Below, piece by piece: positions 34,977 through 43,650 of a stretch of DNA of 64,000 nt; within the stretch, counting starts at the first letter, position 1; each line of letters starts with the position of its first letter. Where the stretch lies: assembly GCA_017541305.1 (NCBI GenBank), contig JAFXZJ010000054.1:44309-108308 (forward strand), in the 5' to 3' direction. Source of the DNA: Clostridia bacterium (GTDB lineage: Bacteria; Bacillota; Clostridia; Christensenellales; CAG-138). Below the pieces are notes generated by a model. That model ran no database searches. It was not told where the DNA came from and saw only the letters and a list, made by a program, of their open reading frames with translations. A program made the position numbers and the translations under genes.

Positions 34977-36308
34977 CTATTTTATGGGAACAGACCTGTA
35001 TTCGCAGAACGCGAGCATATCATCCACCGTAAACCCGACAAGGAATTCGGCGCGGAACGACTTGTTGTCGCGCACCCAGCTGATCACGTATCCTCCCGGA
35101 TATGCCTCCTCTTCTATCGGTCCGTACTCTTCTATCGCATACTCAACGCCGTTATACTCGGTCCTTTCAACGCCCTCGGGATAGGCATATTCTGCCGGAA
35201 GCGCGCGGTGCCACATCAGATACGCGGCCTTCTCTTCCGCTTCATTGAAATAAACACAGCAAACATAATCGTTCGACGTGGAGATATAGCCCAAATGCGT
35301 CCCGGGAAGCTCGGTTCCCGGCGCATAGACCTCGCCCAAGCCGGAAAGAAAGAAATAATCATTCGAGGCTGAATAAACACGGTCATACTCCTCCTGCCGG
35401 GAGGAAACGGTAAGCTTCCTTTTCGGGTCCCCGGATCTCAGCTCGGACATGAAGCTTAAGAACTGCTCCTCGGAATCGAAATAAAGCGGCGTTTCGCATC
35501 CTTCTGCTCCATCTGTTTCCTGCGGTTCGGCGGTATTCATTGCCTGTTGACCTGCTTTGAAAAGCGCCGCCATATCCTCAGCGAGCTCGATATAGTCCTT
35601 ATAATAATACAAGCCGTGTTTTGCGCTCAATTCCTCAAGCGTTCCGTCCATGGGGCAAGCGGCATATACGCTGTAAAGCGTACCTAACAGCTTGGTATCG
35701 GGATATGCTTTTGGAAGGAAATACACATATTCCTTTCCCTCCTCAAAAGGAACGATCTCCGGATTGTTTGTGCTCATCCTGTATTCACAGCCCTCTACCG
35801 GAACGATCTCTATAACAAAGTGCTCCATCTCTTGAAAATCCCACGGACTTTCGATCTTGCGGCCAAGCATTTCTCCAATTATGTCCAGCTCGCGACGCTG
35901 GTCATATTTTCCGTTGCTGCATACTACTGGGCCATAAAAGGATATTGCTCTTACAATATCCCCTTTTTTCAGGTCTGCAGAATTGGCCCCTTCATAAACA
36001 TCCTTGATTTCAATTTCTGCGATCGCGACACTGCCTGCGATACCTGTCCATCCATAATAATACCTTACCGATGTGACTTCACCGAGAACCAGCGCTCCGA
36101 TATGCTCATCTTTGGAATAATACTCTGTCAGTTGATCAACATTCATCATTACGCCCCTGTCAGTAGAATCGTTAATGATATAGCCTTTCTCTGCGGCTTC
36201 TTGGAAGACTGCTTTTCCATTATCCTTTGGGCTGCAGGCGGCTGTGTATATTACAGCGGTCAGCAATGCAAGCAGCAGGGCGAAGCATCTGAATGATCGA
36301 TAAATCAT
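34977..36308 (-). CDS. Lipoprotein with OB/TIMP-like module
   Basis: A 443-residue lipoprotein (lipobox YTAAC, Cys25). Residues ~65-210 carry the module also seen at 169 and 21,802: IGALVLGEVTSV ... AIAEIEIKDVYEG ... KKGDIVRAISFYG ... EEGKEYVYFLPK. The C-terminal ~160 residues (from LYFDSEEQFLSFMS) form a second domain with many aromatic strands (YVISWVRDNKSFRAEFL) that I cannot assign. Base composition is somewhat AT-richer than neighbours, especially upstream. Surface-located; function unknown. Confidence 0.7.
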   Translation of the reverse strand: MIYRSFRCFALLLALLTAVIYTAACSPKDNGKAVFQEAAEKGYIINDSTDRGVMMNVDQLTEYYSKDEHIGALVLGEVTSVRYYYGWTGIAGSVAIAEIEIKDVYEGANSADLKKGDIVRAISFYGPVVCSNGKYDQRRELDIIGEMLGRKIESPWDFQEMEHFVIEIVPVEGCEYRMSTNNPEIVPFEEGKEYVYFLPKAYPDTKLLGTLYSVYAACPMDGTLEELSAKHGLYYYKDYIELAEDMAALFKAGQQAMNTAEPQETDGAEGCETPLYFDSEEQFLSFMSELRSGDPKRKLTVSSRQEEYDRVYSASNDYFFLSGLGEVYAPGTELPGTHLGYISTSNDYVCCVYFNEAEEKAAYLMWHRALPAEYAYPEGVERTEYNGVEYAIEEYGPIEEEAYPGGYVISWVRDNKSFRAEFLVGFTVDDMLAFCEYRSVPIK

Positions 36309-36524
36309 ATAAGCACTCCTTTCTTAACGATAATACTTTTTTCATATAATCTCCATTATAATTTTGTCCTTTGTTTCATCTCCGACAGCATTATACCATA
36401 CTTGCCGTTTCATCACCACCTTTATTTGATATGGGGACGAAATGTCCTTCTACCTATATAGACGGTTTTTTTGGGAAAACGTTGTATGTTTTTGAAAATA
36501 TATTTTTTGCGCTTCCGCCTGCCG

Positions 36525-37232
36525 TCATTCCATCGCCCTGATCTCGTCATAGAGCTGCTTCATTATCTTCTTTTCAAGGCGCGAGATATAGCTTTGGGAT
36601 ATGCCCAGCCGGTCGGCGACCTGCTTTTGGGTGAGCTCTCTGCCGCCCTTTAGCCCATAGCGCAGCTCCACTATGCGCCGCTCGCGCTCGCCCAGCCTTG
36701 CCATGGCCTCGTAAAGCAGTTTTTTGTCGATCTCGTCCTCGATATTGCGCGAGACAAGGTCGTCGTCGGTGCCGAGGATATCCGAAAGCAGCAGCTCGTT
36801 CCCGTCCCAATCGACGTTTAGCGGCTCGTCGAGCGATACCTCCGCCCGCAGGCGGCTGGCCTTGCGCAGATACATCAAAATCTCGTTTTCTATGCATCGG
36901 CTTGCGTAAGTTGCAAGCTTGATGCTTTTTTCGGCCTTATAGGTGTTCACGGCCTTTATAAGCCCTATCGCGCCTATCGAGATGAGATCCTCGATATTGA
37001 CGCCCGTGTTTTCGAATTTGCGCGCGATATAGACGACGAGGCGCAGATTGTGCTCGATCAGCTTGCTGCGCGCCTCCTCGTCGCCATTCGAGAGCCGCGC
37101 TATCGCCTCGGCCTCCTCCTCTTTTTCAAGCGGCGGCGGGAGCTGATCGCCCGTGCCGAGATAATCGATGCTTTCTGGCGCTTCGGCCCTTGAGCAGATG
37201 CGTATCAGCAGTCTCCAGATTTTTTCGAGCAT
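36525..37232 (-). CDS. sigE: Sporulation sigma factor sigma-E (mother cell)
   Basis: A 235-residue sigma-70 factor with an N-terminal ~30-residue pro-sequence (hydrophobic [12 protein letters not shown], then [12 protein letters not shown]). Region 2 follows ([37 protein letters not shown]), and region 4 ends in [19 protein letters not shown]. The pro-sequence and LPPPL segment are typical of pro-sigma-E, activated by SpoIIGA during engulfment. Here spoIIGA is immediately upstream with its stop inside the sigE ribosome site (GGAGGATGATATG). No sigG gene follows, although that is the common arrangement. Confidence 0.95.
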   Translation of the reverse strand: MLEKIWRLLIRICSRAEAPESIDYLGTGDQLPPPLEKEEEAEAIARLSNGDEEARSKLIEHNLRLVVYIARKFENTGVNIEDLISIGAIGLIKAVNTYKAEKSIKLATYASRCIENEILMYLRKASRLRAEVSLDEPLNVDWDGNELLLSDILGTDDDLVSRNIEDEIDKKLLYEAMARLGERERRIVELRYGLKGGRELTQKQVADRLGISQSYISRLEKKIMKQLYDEIRAME

Positions 37233-37233
37233 A

Positions 37234-37983
37234 TCATCCTCCTATCAGCACGGGGGGCACTATCGCCTCCGCGCTTATGCTTTCATCCGTCACCGCCGCA
37301 AAGCAGGCGACCTCGCGCCCGTTCACCGAGAGCCTTTCGGGGCGGAAGCCCCGCAGCTCGCCCCTGCCCGCCGCGGTAACGACCGGTATGGGAAGCTTGG
37401 CATAGGGCTTGAGCGCGCGGCAGCGCAGCACGATCACGGGCAGGCCGGAGACCGGCTCGGTGAGCGAATTGCCCGTGTCCGCCATGCCGCAGAAGCGCCT
37501 TATCACCCCCTTGTGCAGCACGACCACCGTGACGGCGTTTTCGGCCCTGACGCGGCGGGCCATGATCCTTCTTGCGGCGCGGGGCAGGAACGAGGCAAGC
37601 ACGAAGGATACGATCGCCGTCCTGAGGCTTATGCCGCCGCGTATGAAGCCGCCGGATATCCCCCCTCCCGTCAGCAGCGCGAATGCGCACACGGCGCCGC
37701 CTATAACGAGGGTGGAAAACAGGATCGCTCCCATGGCCCTTGCAAAGCCCCTCCATCCTTTAAAAGGAAGCGCGAGCGCCATGAGCGCAAGCAGCGGAAG
37801 GCGGAAGGCGGGATGCGTGAGCCACGCGAAACGGTATGCGGCCGCGGCGGCGGCAAGCGCCGACAGAAGCGCGGCGCCGACCTGTCTGAAAAGCGGGGGG
37901 CGCACACTCAGCAGGGCCGCCGCAAGCCGCACGATAAGGAGGTTCAAAAGGAGCTCGTCGAGCAAGAAAAGCTCTATCAACAT
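37234..37983 (-). CDS. spoIIGA: Sigma-E processing peptidase SpoIIGA
   Basis: A 249-residue protein: five hydrophobic helices in the first ~140 residues, then a cytoplasmic aspartic-protease-like domain whose active-site motif [18 protein letters not shown] contains Asp169. SpoIIGA dimerises at the sporulation septum and cleaves pro-sigma-E after a forespore signal. It is shorter than the Bacillus protein (about 309), mainly in loops. Strong AAAGGAGG site. Its presence implies at least ancestral endospore formation. Confidence 0.92.
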   Translation of the reverse strand: MLIELFLLDELLLNLLIVRLAAALLSVRPPLFRQVGAALLSALAAAAAAYRFAWLTHPAFRLPLLALMALALPFKGWRGFARAMGAILFSTLVIGGAVCAFALLTGGGISGGFIRGGISLRTAIVSFVLASFLPRAARRIMARRVRAENAVTVVVLHKGVIRRFCGMADTGNSLTEPVSGLPVIVLRCRALKPYAKLPIPVVTAAGRGELRGFRPERLSVNGREVACFAAVTDESISAEAIVPPVLIGG

Positions 37984-38014
37984 CCTGCCCGCCTCCTTTA
38001 TGGGGATCGTCCCA

Positions 38015-38081
38015 CGGGCAGGATTATAGCCCTGCCCGACCCTCTTGACCGTCGCTCCGGGGGCGAAAAGACGGTCGAAAA
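38015..38081 (-). promoter_or_regulatory. spoIIGA promoter region with inverted repeat around the -10 and a Spo0A-like box
   Basis: On the minus strand TATAAT (38,028-38,023) lies exactly in the loop of an 8-bp inverted repeat CGGGCAGG/CCTGCCCG (38,015-38,038). No consensus -35 is present at 17 bases. At 38,073-38,081 GGTCGAAAA differs by one base from the Spo0A box core TGTCGAAAA. In known spoIIG promoters Spo0A~P compensates for a displaced -35, which fits this layout. Confidence 0.5.
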
Positions 38082-38091
38082 TGAGCGGCGC

Positions 38092-38138
38092 ATGTAAACT
38101 TTACATAAACTTTACAAAAACCTTACATGATTTATATT
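38092..38138 (+). promoter_or_regulatory. NfeD operon promoter with three 11-bp-spaced TTTACA repeats
   Basis: TTTACA (38,100), TTTACA (38,111) and CTTACA (38,122) recur every 11 bases. The first is also part of a palindrome ATGTAAA-C-TTTACAT (38,092-38,106). The second repeat can serve as -35 for TATATT at 38,133-38,138 (16-base spacer). The periodicity resembles the direct repeats bound by PhoP/OmpR-type response regulators. Confidence 0.55.
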
Positions 38139-38211
38139 GAAAGAACGGGCCAAAACGAATAGAATATATACACAAGAAGCGGTTGACCGCGATTTGAAAG
38201 GAGCCTTGCTC

Positions 38212-38748
38212 ATGTTACCATTATTACTTTCCACCGCGCCGGGGTTCTTCCAGGAATGGGCCGCGTCCTGGGCGGATAATATCGGCGGGATCATATTGGT
38301 CGTGATAGGCATGGTGCTTATCGTGATCGAGATGATCATACCCGGTTTCGGAGCCGCGGGAATATCCGGCGGCATAGCGCTGATCGCCGGCCTGGCGATA
38401 GGCTCGAGCAGCTTCACAGGAGCGATGTTCTCGCTGCTCATAGTGCTGGTGCTGCTGGCGCTGATCGCCATAATCATTTTCAGATCCGCCCTGCGGGGAA
38501 AGCTTTCGCGATCTCGCGTGGTGCTGAACACCTCGATCGATTCCGGCTCCACCGAGCTGTTCGATGAGGACATCCGCAAGCTTGCCGGCAAGACCGGCCG
38601 CACGCTGACCGCGCTGCGTCCCTCGGGCATTGCCGAGATCGGCGGGAAGCGAGTCGACGTCGTATCCGAAGCCGAATTCATCGGCAAGGGCGAGGATATC
38701 GTCGTTGAAAGCATCGACGGCATGAAGGTGCTCGTCAAGCGGGCATGA
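38212..38748 (+). CDS. NfeD-like membrane protein
   Basis: A 178-residue protein with three hydrophobic helices (about 24-45, 48-70, 72-95; IILVVIGMVLIVIEMIIPGF-GAAG is the NfeD core) and a C-terminal soluble OB-fold-like domain (from about residue 115: LAGKTGRTLTALRPSGIAEI ... RVDVVSEAEFI). NfeD proteins partner flotillin-like proteins in membrane microdomains, and floA lies two genes downstream. The ATG at 38212 follows AAGGAG by 8 bases. Confidence 0.9.
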   Translation: MLPLLLSTAPGFFQEWAASWADNIGGIILVVIGMVLIVIEMIIPGFGAAGISGGIALIAGLAIGSSSFTGAMFSLLIVLVLLALIAIIIFRSALRGKLSRSRVVLNTSIDSGSTELFDEDIRKLAGKTGRTLTALRPSGIAEIGGKRVDVVSEAEFIGKGEDIVVESIDGMKVLVKRA

Positions 38749-38966
38749 AGTACTGCAAGAACTGTCACATAGTCTATTCGAGCGAAGCCGCCGCCTGCCC
38801 CAAATGCGGCATCCCGCACGAGGCCGAGAACAGGCAGGCTGCCGTTTCCGATACGGCCGCCGACAAAAAGACGGTGCGGCGCGACTGGATATGGATCGCG
38901 ATAGGCGTGCCGGTGCTCATAGGCGTAATCTACCTTTTAATACTTCTGTTGAAATCATTAGGTTGA
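38745..38966 (+). CDS. Small zinc-ribbon membrane protein
   Basis: 73 residues: an N-terminal zinc ribbon (Cys4, Cys7, Cys18, Cys21), a charged linker, and one C-terminal transmembrane helix (about 48-69). It overlaps the NfeD stop by ATGA and precedes floA by 19 bases, so it is part of the microdomain operon. Function unknown. Confidence 0.8.
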   Translation: MKYCKNCHIVYSSEAAACPKCGIPHEAENRQAAVSDTAADKKTVRRDWIWIAIGVPVLIGVIYLLILLLKSLG

Positions 38967-38985
38967 ATACCGAAAGGAGAAAACC

Positions 38986-39996
38986 ATGCTTAACACTATT
39001 CCCAACATCACCTTCATGGCGCTTGAACCTCTTGCGATAGGCGCGATCGTCGTGGGCGTTATCTGCTTCCTTATCATATTCTTCTCGTTCGTGCCCCTTG
39101 GGCTGTGGATCAGCGCCGCGGCTTCGGGCGTCAGGGTTGGCCTTTTCACCCTGATCGGTATGAAGATCAGGAAGGTGCGTCCCGCAAGGATAATCAATCC
39201 CCTCATCAAGGCGACCAAGGCCGGCCTTTCCCTTTCCATAAACAAGATGGAAGCTCACTACCTGGCCGGCGGTAACGTGGACCGCGTGGCCAACGCCCTT
39301 ATCGCCGCACAGCGCGCCGGCATCCCCCTGGATTTTGAGAAGGCCTGCGCGATAGACCTTGCCGGCCGCGACGTTCTCACCGCCGTGCAGATGAGCGTTA
39401 ACCCCCGCGTTATTGAGACCCCCGTCATCGCCGCTATCGCCAAGGACGGTATCGAGCTGAGGGCCAAGGCAAAGGTCACCGTGCGCGCCAACATCGACCG
39501 ACTCGTCGGCGGCGCAGGTGAGGAGACCATAATCGCCCGTGTAGGCGAGGGCATAGTTACCACCATCGGTTCCTCGCTCTCTCACAAGGACGTTCTTGAA
39601 AACCCCGACCTTATCTCGCAGACAGTGCTTGGCAAGGGTCTTGACGCAGGCACCGCTTTTGAGATACTCTCCATCGATATTGCCGACGTTGACGTTGGCG
39701 TGAACGTGGGCGCCAAGCTGCAGGCCGACCAGGCCGAGGCCGACAAGCGCGTTGCTCAGGCAAAGGCCGAGGAGCGCAGGGCGATGGCTATCGCTCAGGA
39801 GCAGGAGAACAAGGCCGAAGTGCAGGGCATGCGCGCCCGCGTCGTCGAAGCCGAGGCCGAGGTGCCCAAGGCCATGGCGGAGGCCTTCCGCAACGGCAAC
39901 CTGGGCATCATGGACTACTATCGCATGAAGAACATGATGGCCGACACCGACATGCGCGAGGCCATCGGCAAGACCACCTCCACCGAAACCAACTGA
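38986..39996 (+). CDS. floA: Flotillin-like protein FloA
   Basis: A 336-residue SPFH-family scaffold protein. An N-terminal membrane hairpin (about 12-50: [20 protein letters not shown]) is followed by the band-7 domain and a coiled, Ala/Glu-rich C-terminal region ([20 protein letters not shown]). Length and sequence are typical of Bacillus FloA (YqfA). It organises functional membrane microdomains together with NfeD. Confidence 0.94.
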   Translation: MLNTIPNITFMALEPLAIGAIVVGVICFLIIFFSFVPLGLWISAAASGVRVGLFTLIGMKIRKVRPARIINPLIKATKAGLSLSINKMEAHYLAGGNVDRVANALIAAQRAGIPLDFEKACAIDLAGRDVLTAVQMSVNPRVIETPVIAAIAKDGIELRAKAKVTVRANIDRLVGGAGEETIIARVGEGIVTTIGSSLSHKDVLENPDLISQTVLGKGLDAGTAFEILSIDIADVDVGVNVGAKLQADQAEADKRVAQAKAEERRAMAIAQEQENKAEVQGMRARVVEAEAEVPKAMAEAFRNGNLGIMDYYRMKNMMADTDMREAIGKTTSTETN

Positions 39997-40057
39997 ACCC
40001 GATAAGCAATAAAGCGGGGGCCCCGGGCGGGCTCCCGCACGGAAGGATGGTATCGAT

Positions 40058-40648
40058 ATGCCGATAATTCCACTGATATTAGGTATCGTGATCTACGTGA
40101 TCGTTACCGTTAAAAAGAAGCAGCAGCTGGAGCAGGCCAAGAAAGCCGCGCATGAGGCCGCGCAGCGCTCCGTGCGCGCCGCGGAGCATCCCGACGAGGC
40201 TGCCGCCGAGCGTCAGCGCCGCCAGGAGGAGCTTAAAAGGCGCCTGCAGGAGAACCAGGCCCGCAGAGCGTCCGAGGCCGCCGCGGCAAGGCCCTCCTCA
40301 ATGCCCGCTGCCAAGCCCTCCGAGAGGCGTCCGCTTGAAAAGCGCACCATGGAGAACGCCCTGCGCAAGGAAAAGCCCATTGCGGCTCACACCGACGACG
40401 ACTGCGGAGGCGGCTCCATACACGACGGCTATCACGAGGGCGTGACGCAGTTTGCAAACCGCCCCGCAGCCTCCGTTGCGGGAAATCTGGGCCACCGCCT
40501 GGCCGACGAGGACGATCGCATCGAGCGCGAGCACATCGCCGCGGAGAACGCGAAGAAGGCCATGACAAGGATCTCAAAGCTCCCGCCCCTGGCACAGGGC
40601 ATTATCTATTCCGAAATACTCGGCAAGCCCAAGTCCGAGATCGCGTAA
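40058..40648 (+). CDS. Hypothetical protein with N-terminal helix and long charged region
   Basis: A 196-residue protein: hydrophobic helix at 2-18 (PIIPLILGIVIYVIVTV), then a Lys/Arg/Glu/Ala-rich, probably coiled region (20-80), a linker, and a conserved-looking C-terminus (SIHDGYHEGVTQFANRP and LPPLAQGIIYSEILGKPKSE). It lies 61 bases after floA with no terminator T-run between, so probably in the same operon. No family recognised. Confidence 0.65.
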   Translation: MPIIPLILGIVIYVIVTVKKKQQLEQAKKAAHEAAQRSVRAAEHPDEAAAERQRRQEELKRRLQENQARRASEAAAARPSSMPAAKPSERRPLEKRTMENALRKEKPIAAHTDDDCGGGSIHDGYHEGVTQFANRPAASVAGNLGHRLADEDDRIEREHIAAENAKKAMTRISKLPPLAQGIIYSEILGKPKSEIA

Positions 40649-40653
40649 AACAT

Positions 40654-40687
40654 GGGGCCGGGGAAGCTTTCTCCGGTCCCGTCTTTT
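40654..40687 (+). terminator. Terminator of the floA operon
   Basis: GGGGCCGGGGAA pairs with TTCTCCGGTCCC (with G-U pairs), followed by GTCTTTT. Confidence 0.75.
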
Positions 40688-40699
40688 GAAGGAGGCAGA

Positions 40700-40801
40700 A
40701 TGCGTCTTTTATTCAAGCAGCGCTTTTTCAGCTGGTTCGACAGCTATGATATGGTGCGACCAACGGGAGCCGCGCGGGCCAGCGCGTACGCGCCGCGATA
40801 G
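40700..40801 (+). pseudogene. 5' fragment of a LURP-one-like gene
   Basis: Starts with a good GGAGG site and ATG, and its first 53 bases repeat the start of the intact gene at 40,978. The only differences are in codon 3 (CTT versus TTA, both Leu). After GATAT homology ceases and the frame ends at TAG. The synonymous difference suggests a tandem paralogue whose body was lost, rather than a fresh duplication. Confidence 0.75.
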
Positions 40802-40977
40802 GCGCGGAACCGCGATAAACCAAGCTGTTTTACCGCTCCTGCGAGACATATCCCCCGAAATTAACTCGCTCTGTTGTTTCGGAGATACTTGCAGCTAAAG
40901 GCATCCTTGGTTTAAACAGTTTCATCAGTATGCTGAGCGACGCTCATTCATCCCTCTTCTCTGTAAATGGAGGAAAC
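40753..40977. other. 225-base segment between the 53-bp LURP-one repeats
   Basis: GC-rich first part with CGCG-rich short repeats, then GCTCCTGCGAGACATATCC, then an AT-richer part ending in the ribosome site of the next gene. No coding frame. The GCGAGACATATCC string recurs near 21,660. Confidence 0.5.
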
Positions 40978-41451
40978 ATGCGTTTATTATTCAAGCAGCG
41001 CTTTTTCAGCTGGTTCGACAGCTATGATATCTACGACGAGCAGGGCGCGACGGTCTACACCGTCGAGGGGCAGTTCTCGTGGGGGCACAAGCTGAACATT
41101 TACGATGCGGATAAAAACTACCTCGGCACCGTGAAGCAGCGCGTATTCACGTTCACCCCCACGTTCGATATCTACCTTGGGGAAACGCTCATCGGGACGA
41201 TCAGCCGCGAATTCTTCACCCCGTTCAATCCGCGCTATCATATCGATTTCAACGGCTGGGAGGCCGAGGGTAATTTCATGCAGTGGGACTACGTGATAAA
41301 AAACGCCGACGGCTCGGTCGCCGCAAATATCTCGAAGGAGCTCTTTCACTGGACGGATCACTATACCATCGACGTGCGCGATCCGAACGACGCCCTCTGC
41401 GCGCTCATGTTCGTGCTCGCGATAGACGCCGAGAAGTGCTCGAAGAGCTGA
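40978..41451 (+). CDS. LURP-one-related (scramblase-fold) protein
   Basis: A 157-residue protein of the LURP-one-related family, which has a tubby/scramblase-like beta barrel. The beginning (LLFKQRFFSWFDSYDIYDEQ) and repeated strands NIYDADKNYLGTVKQRVF, YHIDFNGWEAEGNF and YTIDVRDPNDALCALMFVLA are typical. Cytoplasmic; role in bacteria unknown. The ATG follows TGGAGG. A 5' fragment of a second copy precedes it. Confidence 0.85.
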   Translation: MRLLFKQRFFSWFDSYDIYDEQGATVYTVEGQFSWGHKLNIYDADKNYLGTVKQRVFTFTPTFDIYLGETLIGTISREFFTPFNPRYHIDFNGWEAEGNFMQWDYVIKNADGSVAANISKELFHWTDHYTIDVRDPNDALCALMFVLAIDAEKCSKS

Positions 41452-41473
41452 TCGGGCCATCGGACTGCATTTA

Positions 41474-41514
41474 AAAGGGACGGTTTGTTTCGCGCAAACC
41501 GTCCCTTTGTTTTG
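41474..41514. terminator. Bidirectional terminator
   Basis: AAAGGGACGGTTTG pairs perfectly with CAAACCGTCCCTTT (14 bp) around a 7-base loop, with T-rich flank GTTTTGTT. It separates the LURP-one gene from the convergent importer operon. Confidence 0.93.
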
Positions 41515-41525
41515 TTGAAGCCGGG

Positions 41526-42521
41526 TTATCTGTCCTCGCGGAAGTACGATCTGCCCAGCCAGGACGGGGGCTGATCCTCCTTCTTTCTGCGCAGCGAAAC
41601 GCTGATGAGCACTATTATGGTGACCAGATACGGGAGCATCTTGAATATCTCCTGCATACTTCTTGACTGGCCGGGTATGAAATTGTAAAGCCAGTAGAGC
41701 GCGCCGAAAAGGTAAGCGCCCCAGATGGATCGGAGCGGCTTCCACGTTGCGAATATGACGAGCGCGACGGCCAGCCAGCCCAGCGCCTCTATATTGCCGT
41801 CGTTCGCCCAGGTGCCCTTGATGTAATCCATGACGTAATACAGCCCGCCCAGGCCCGATATGCACGCGCCCACGCAGGTGGCGGCGTATTTATACCTTAT
41901 CACGTTGATGCCCGCGGCGTCGGCAGTGGCGGGGTTTTCGCCCACGGCGCGCAGGTTGAGCCCGATGCTCGTCCTTTTTATAATGAAGCTGAGCACGGCG
42001 GCGATGATTATCGCAAGATACACCATGAAGCCGTAATTGCAGAATATCTCGTCGAAATAAGGTATGCCGTCGGTCAGGTGCTGAGTGGCGCGGAACGCGG
42101 AGCTGGTCACCGCGACGGAGATCTGGCCCACGCCGCCGGCAAGCTTTGAAAGGCTTCCGCCGAAGAAATTGGCAAGGCCGCTTCCGAATATCGTGAGCGT
42201 GAGACCCGTGACGTTTTGATTGGCGCGGAGGGTGATGGTGAGGAAGCTGTAAATGAGGCCGCCGAGCAGGGAGCAGACCAGCGCGGAGGCCAGTGCGATA
42301 ATAAGCCCCACGCCGGGCACGGGCGAAGCAGCGTTCGTTTCATAGAGGAAAGCGCCGATCAGGCCGCCTATGCCGCCCATATACATTATGCCGGGCACGC
42401 CCAGGTTAAGGTGGCCGGATTTTTCGGTCAGCGTTTCGCCAAGGCTGCCGTACATTATGACGGTGCCGAAGGAGATCGCGGTGGTGATGAGCGATATTAT
42501 CTGAGTAAGCACGGTTCCCAT
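41526..42521 (-). CDS. Nucleoside-type ABC importer, permease 2
   Basis: A 331-residue permease of the branched-chain/nucleoside (BmpA-associated) type with about eight to ten helices. It carries ITLRANQNVTGLTLTIFGSG and the conserved coupling segment TSIGLNLRAVGENPATADAAGI. The start at 42,521 was chosen because AGGAGGAG lies 9 bases upstream; a longer in-frame extension overlaps the previous gene. Equivalent to the second permease of guanosine/nucleoside importers. Confidence 0.9.
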   Translation of the reverse strand: MGTVLTQIISLITTAISFGTVIMYGSLGETLTEKSGHLNLGVPGIMYMGGIGGLIGAFLYETNAASPVPGVGLIIALASALVCSLLGGLIYSFLTITLRANQNVTGLTLTIFGSGLANFFGGSLSKLAGGVGQISVAVTSSAFRATQHLTDGIPYFDEIFCNYGFMVYLAIIIAAVLSFIIKRTSIGLNLRAVGENPATADAAGINVIRYKYAATCVGACISGLGGLYYVMDYIKGTWANDGNIEALGWLAVALVIFATWKPLRSIWGAYLFGALYWLYNFIPGQSRSMQEIFKMLPYLVTIIVLISVSLRRKKEDQPPSWLGRSYFREDR

Positions 42522-42525
42522 AGCT

Positions 42526-43650
42526 TTACTTCTCCTCCTTTTTGCCTTCATGCGCAAGCTGAATGCGATAATTGATGAAGAATTCGCTTCCCAATATGAA
42601 GAAGAGTATTATGCCCTGGATTATATCGGAAACGTCGTTGGACAGATTGAATTTGGAGGCGATGGTGATCGCGCCCTTGTTGAGGAACACGAGCATTGCC
42701 GATATGACCGCCATGGTGCCGGGATTGAATTTGGCGAGCCACGCGACGATTATCGCAACGAAGCCGCGCCCGCCCGCCGTTGCGGTGGACACGGTGTGAT
42801 CGGCGCCGGCGACCGCGAGGAAGCCCGCAAGGCCGCATATCGCGCCCGAAAGCGTCATGGTCCTTACCACGACCTTCTTAACGTTCATGGCGGCGTATCT
42901 GGCGGTGCTTTCGCTTTGACCCACGACGGCGATCTCGTACCCGTGCTTGGACCGCTTGAGATAGAAGAACATTGCCACGGTGATCACGGCGACGATGATT
43001 ATATTAAGCATATACTGCTGACCGAACACCTCGGGGAACCAGCCCGCCTTGGACGCGGCGTTGATTATGCCGACCGTGTTGGAGCCCTTGGGATGCTCCC
43101 ACATGGGTATGAAGAACGAGGTGAGCTGGATGGCGATATAGTTCATCATAAGCGTGAAGAGCGTTTCGTTGGTGCCCCAGAACGCCTTGAATACCGCTGG
43201 GATAATGCCCCACAGCGCGCCCGCGAGCATGGAGCCTATACCCATTATGAGCAGGAACACGGGCGTGGGTATGTTGGCCGAGCCCATATAGATCATGCAG
43301 GCCGAAGTTGCCAGCGCGCCGACGAGTATCTGCCCCTCGGCGCCGATATTCCAGAAGCGCATCTTGAACGCGGGGGCAAGGCCCACGGCCACAAGGAGCA
43401 GCAGAGCGAGATCGCGCAGCCAGGTCCATACCCTGCGCGAGGTGCCGAACACGCCGTTGGCCATTTCGGCATACACGTCGATCGGGTTGAGCTTGGTTAT
43501 CGCATAGATCAGCACGCCGCTGACCGCAAGCGCCAGCACGAGCCCAATGAGCCGCACGAGCAGGTGTATGCCAAAGCCCGTCCAGCGGTTGAGCCCGGCA
43601 TATTTGCCCTTGAATCTGTTAAAATCCGGACGTTTGCTTATATGTATCAT
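42526..43650 (-). CDS. Nucleoside-type ABC importer, permease 1
   Basis: A 374-residue permease with a cytoplasmic N-terminus and about nine helices. The motif SKHGYEIAVVGQSESTARYAAMNVKK is the ATPase-contact loop of this family, and KMRFWNIGAEGQILVGALATSA is its usual N-terminal signature. It overlaps the upstream ATPase gene by 4 bases. Confidence 0.92.
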   Translation of the reverse strand: MIHISKRPDFNRFKGKYAGLNRWTGFGIHLLVRLIGLVLALAVSGVLIYAITKLNPIDVYAEMANGVFGTSRRVWTWLRDLALLLLVAVGLAPAFKMRFWNIGAEGQILVGALATSACMIYMGSANIPTPVFLLIMGIGSMLAGALWGIIPAVFKAFWGTNETLFTLMMNYIAIQLTSFFIPMWEHPKGSNTVGIINAASKAGWFPEVFGQQYMLNIIIVAVITVAMFFYLKRSKHGYEIAVVGQSESTARYAAMNVKKVVVRTMTLSGAICGLAGFLAVAGADHTVSTATAGGRGFVAIIVAWLAKFNPGTMAVISAMLVFLNKGAITIASKFNLSNDVSDIIQGIILFFILGSEFFINYRIQLAHEGKKEEK

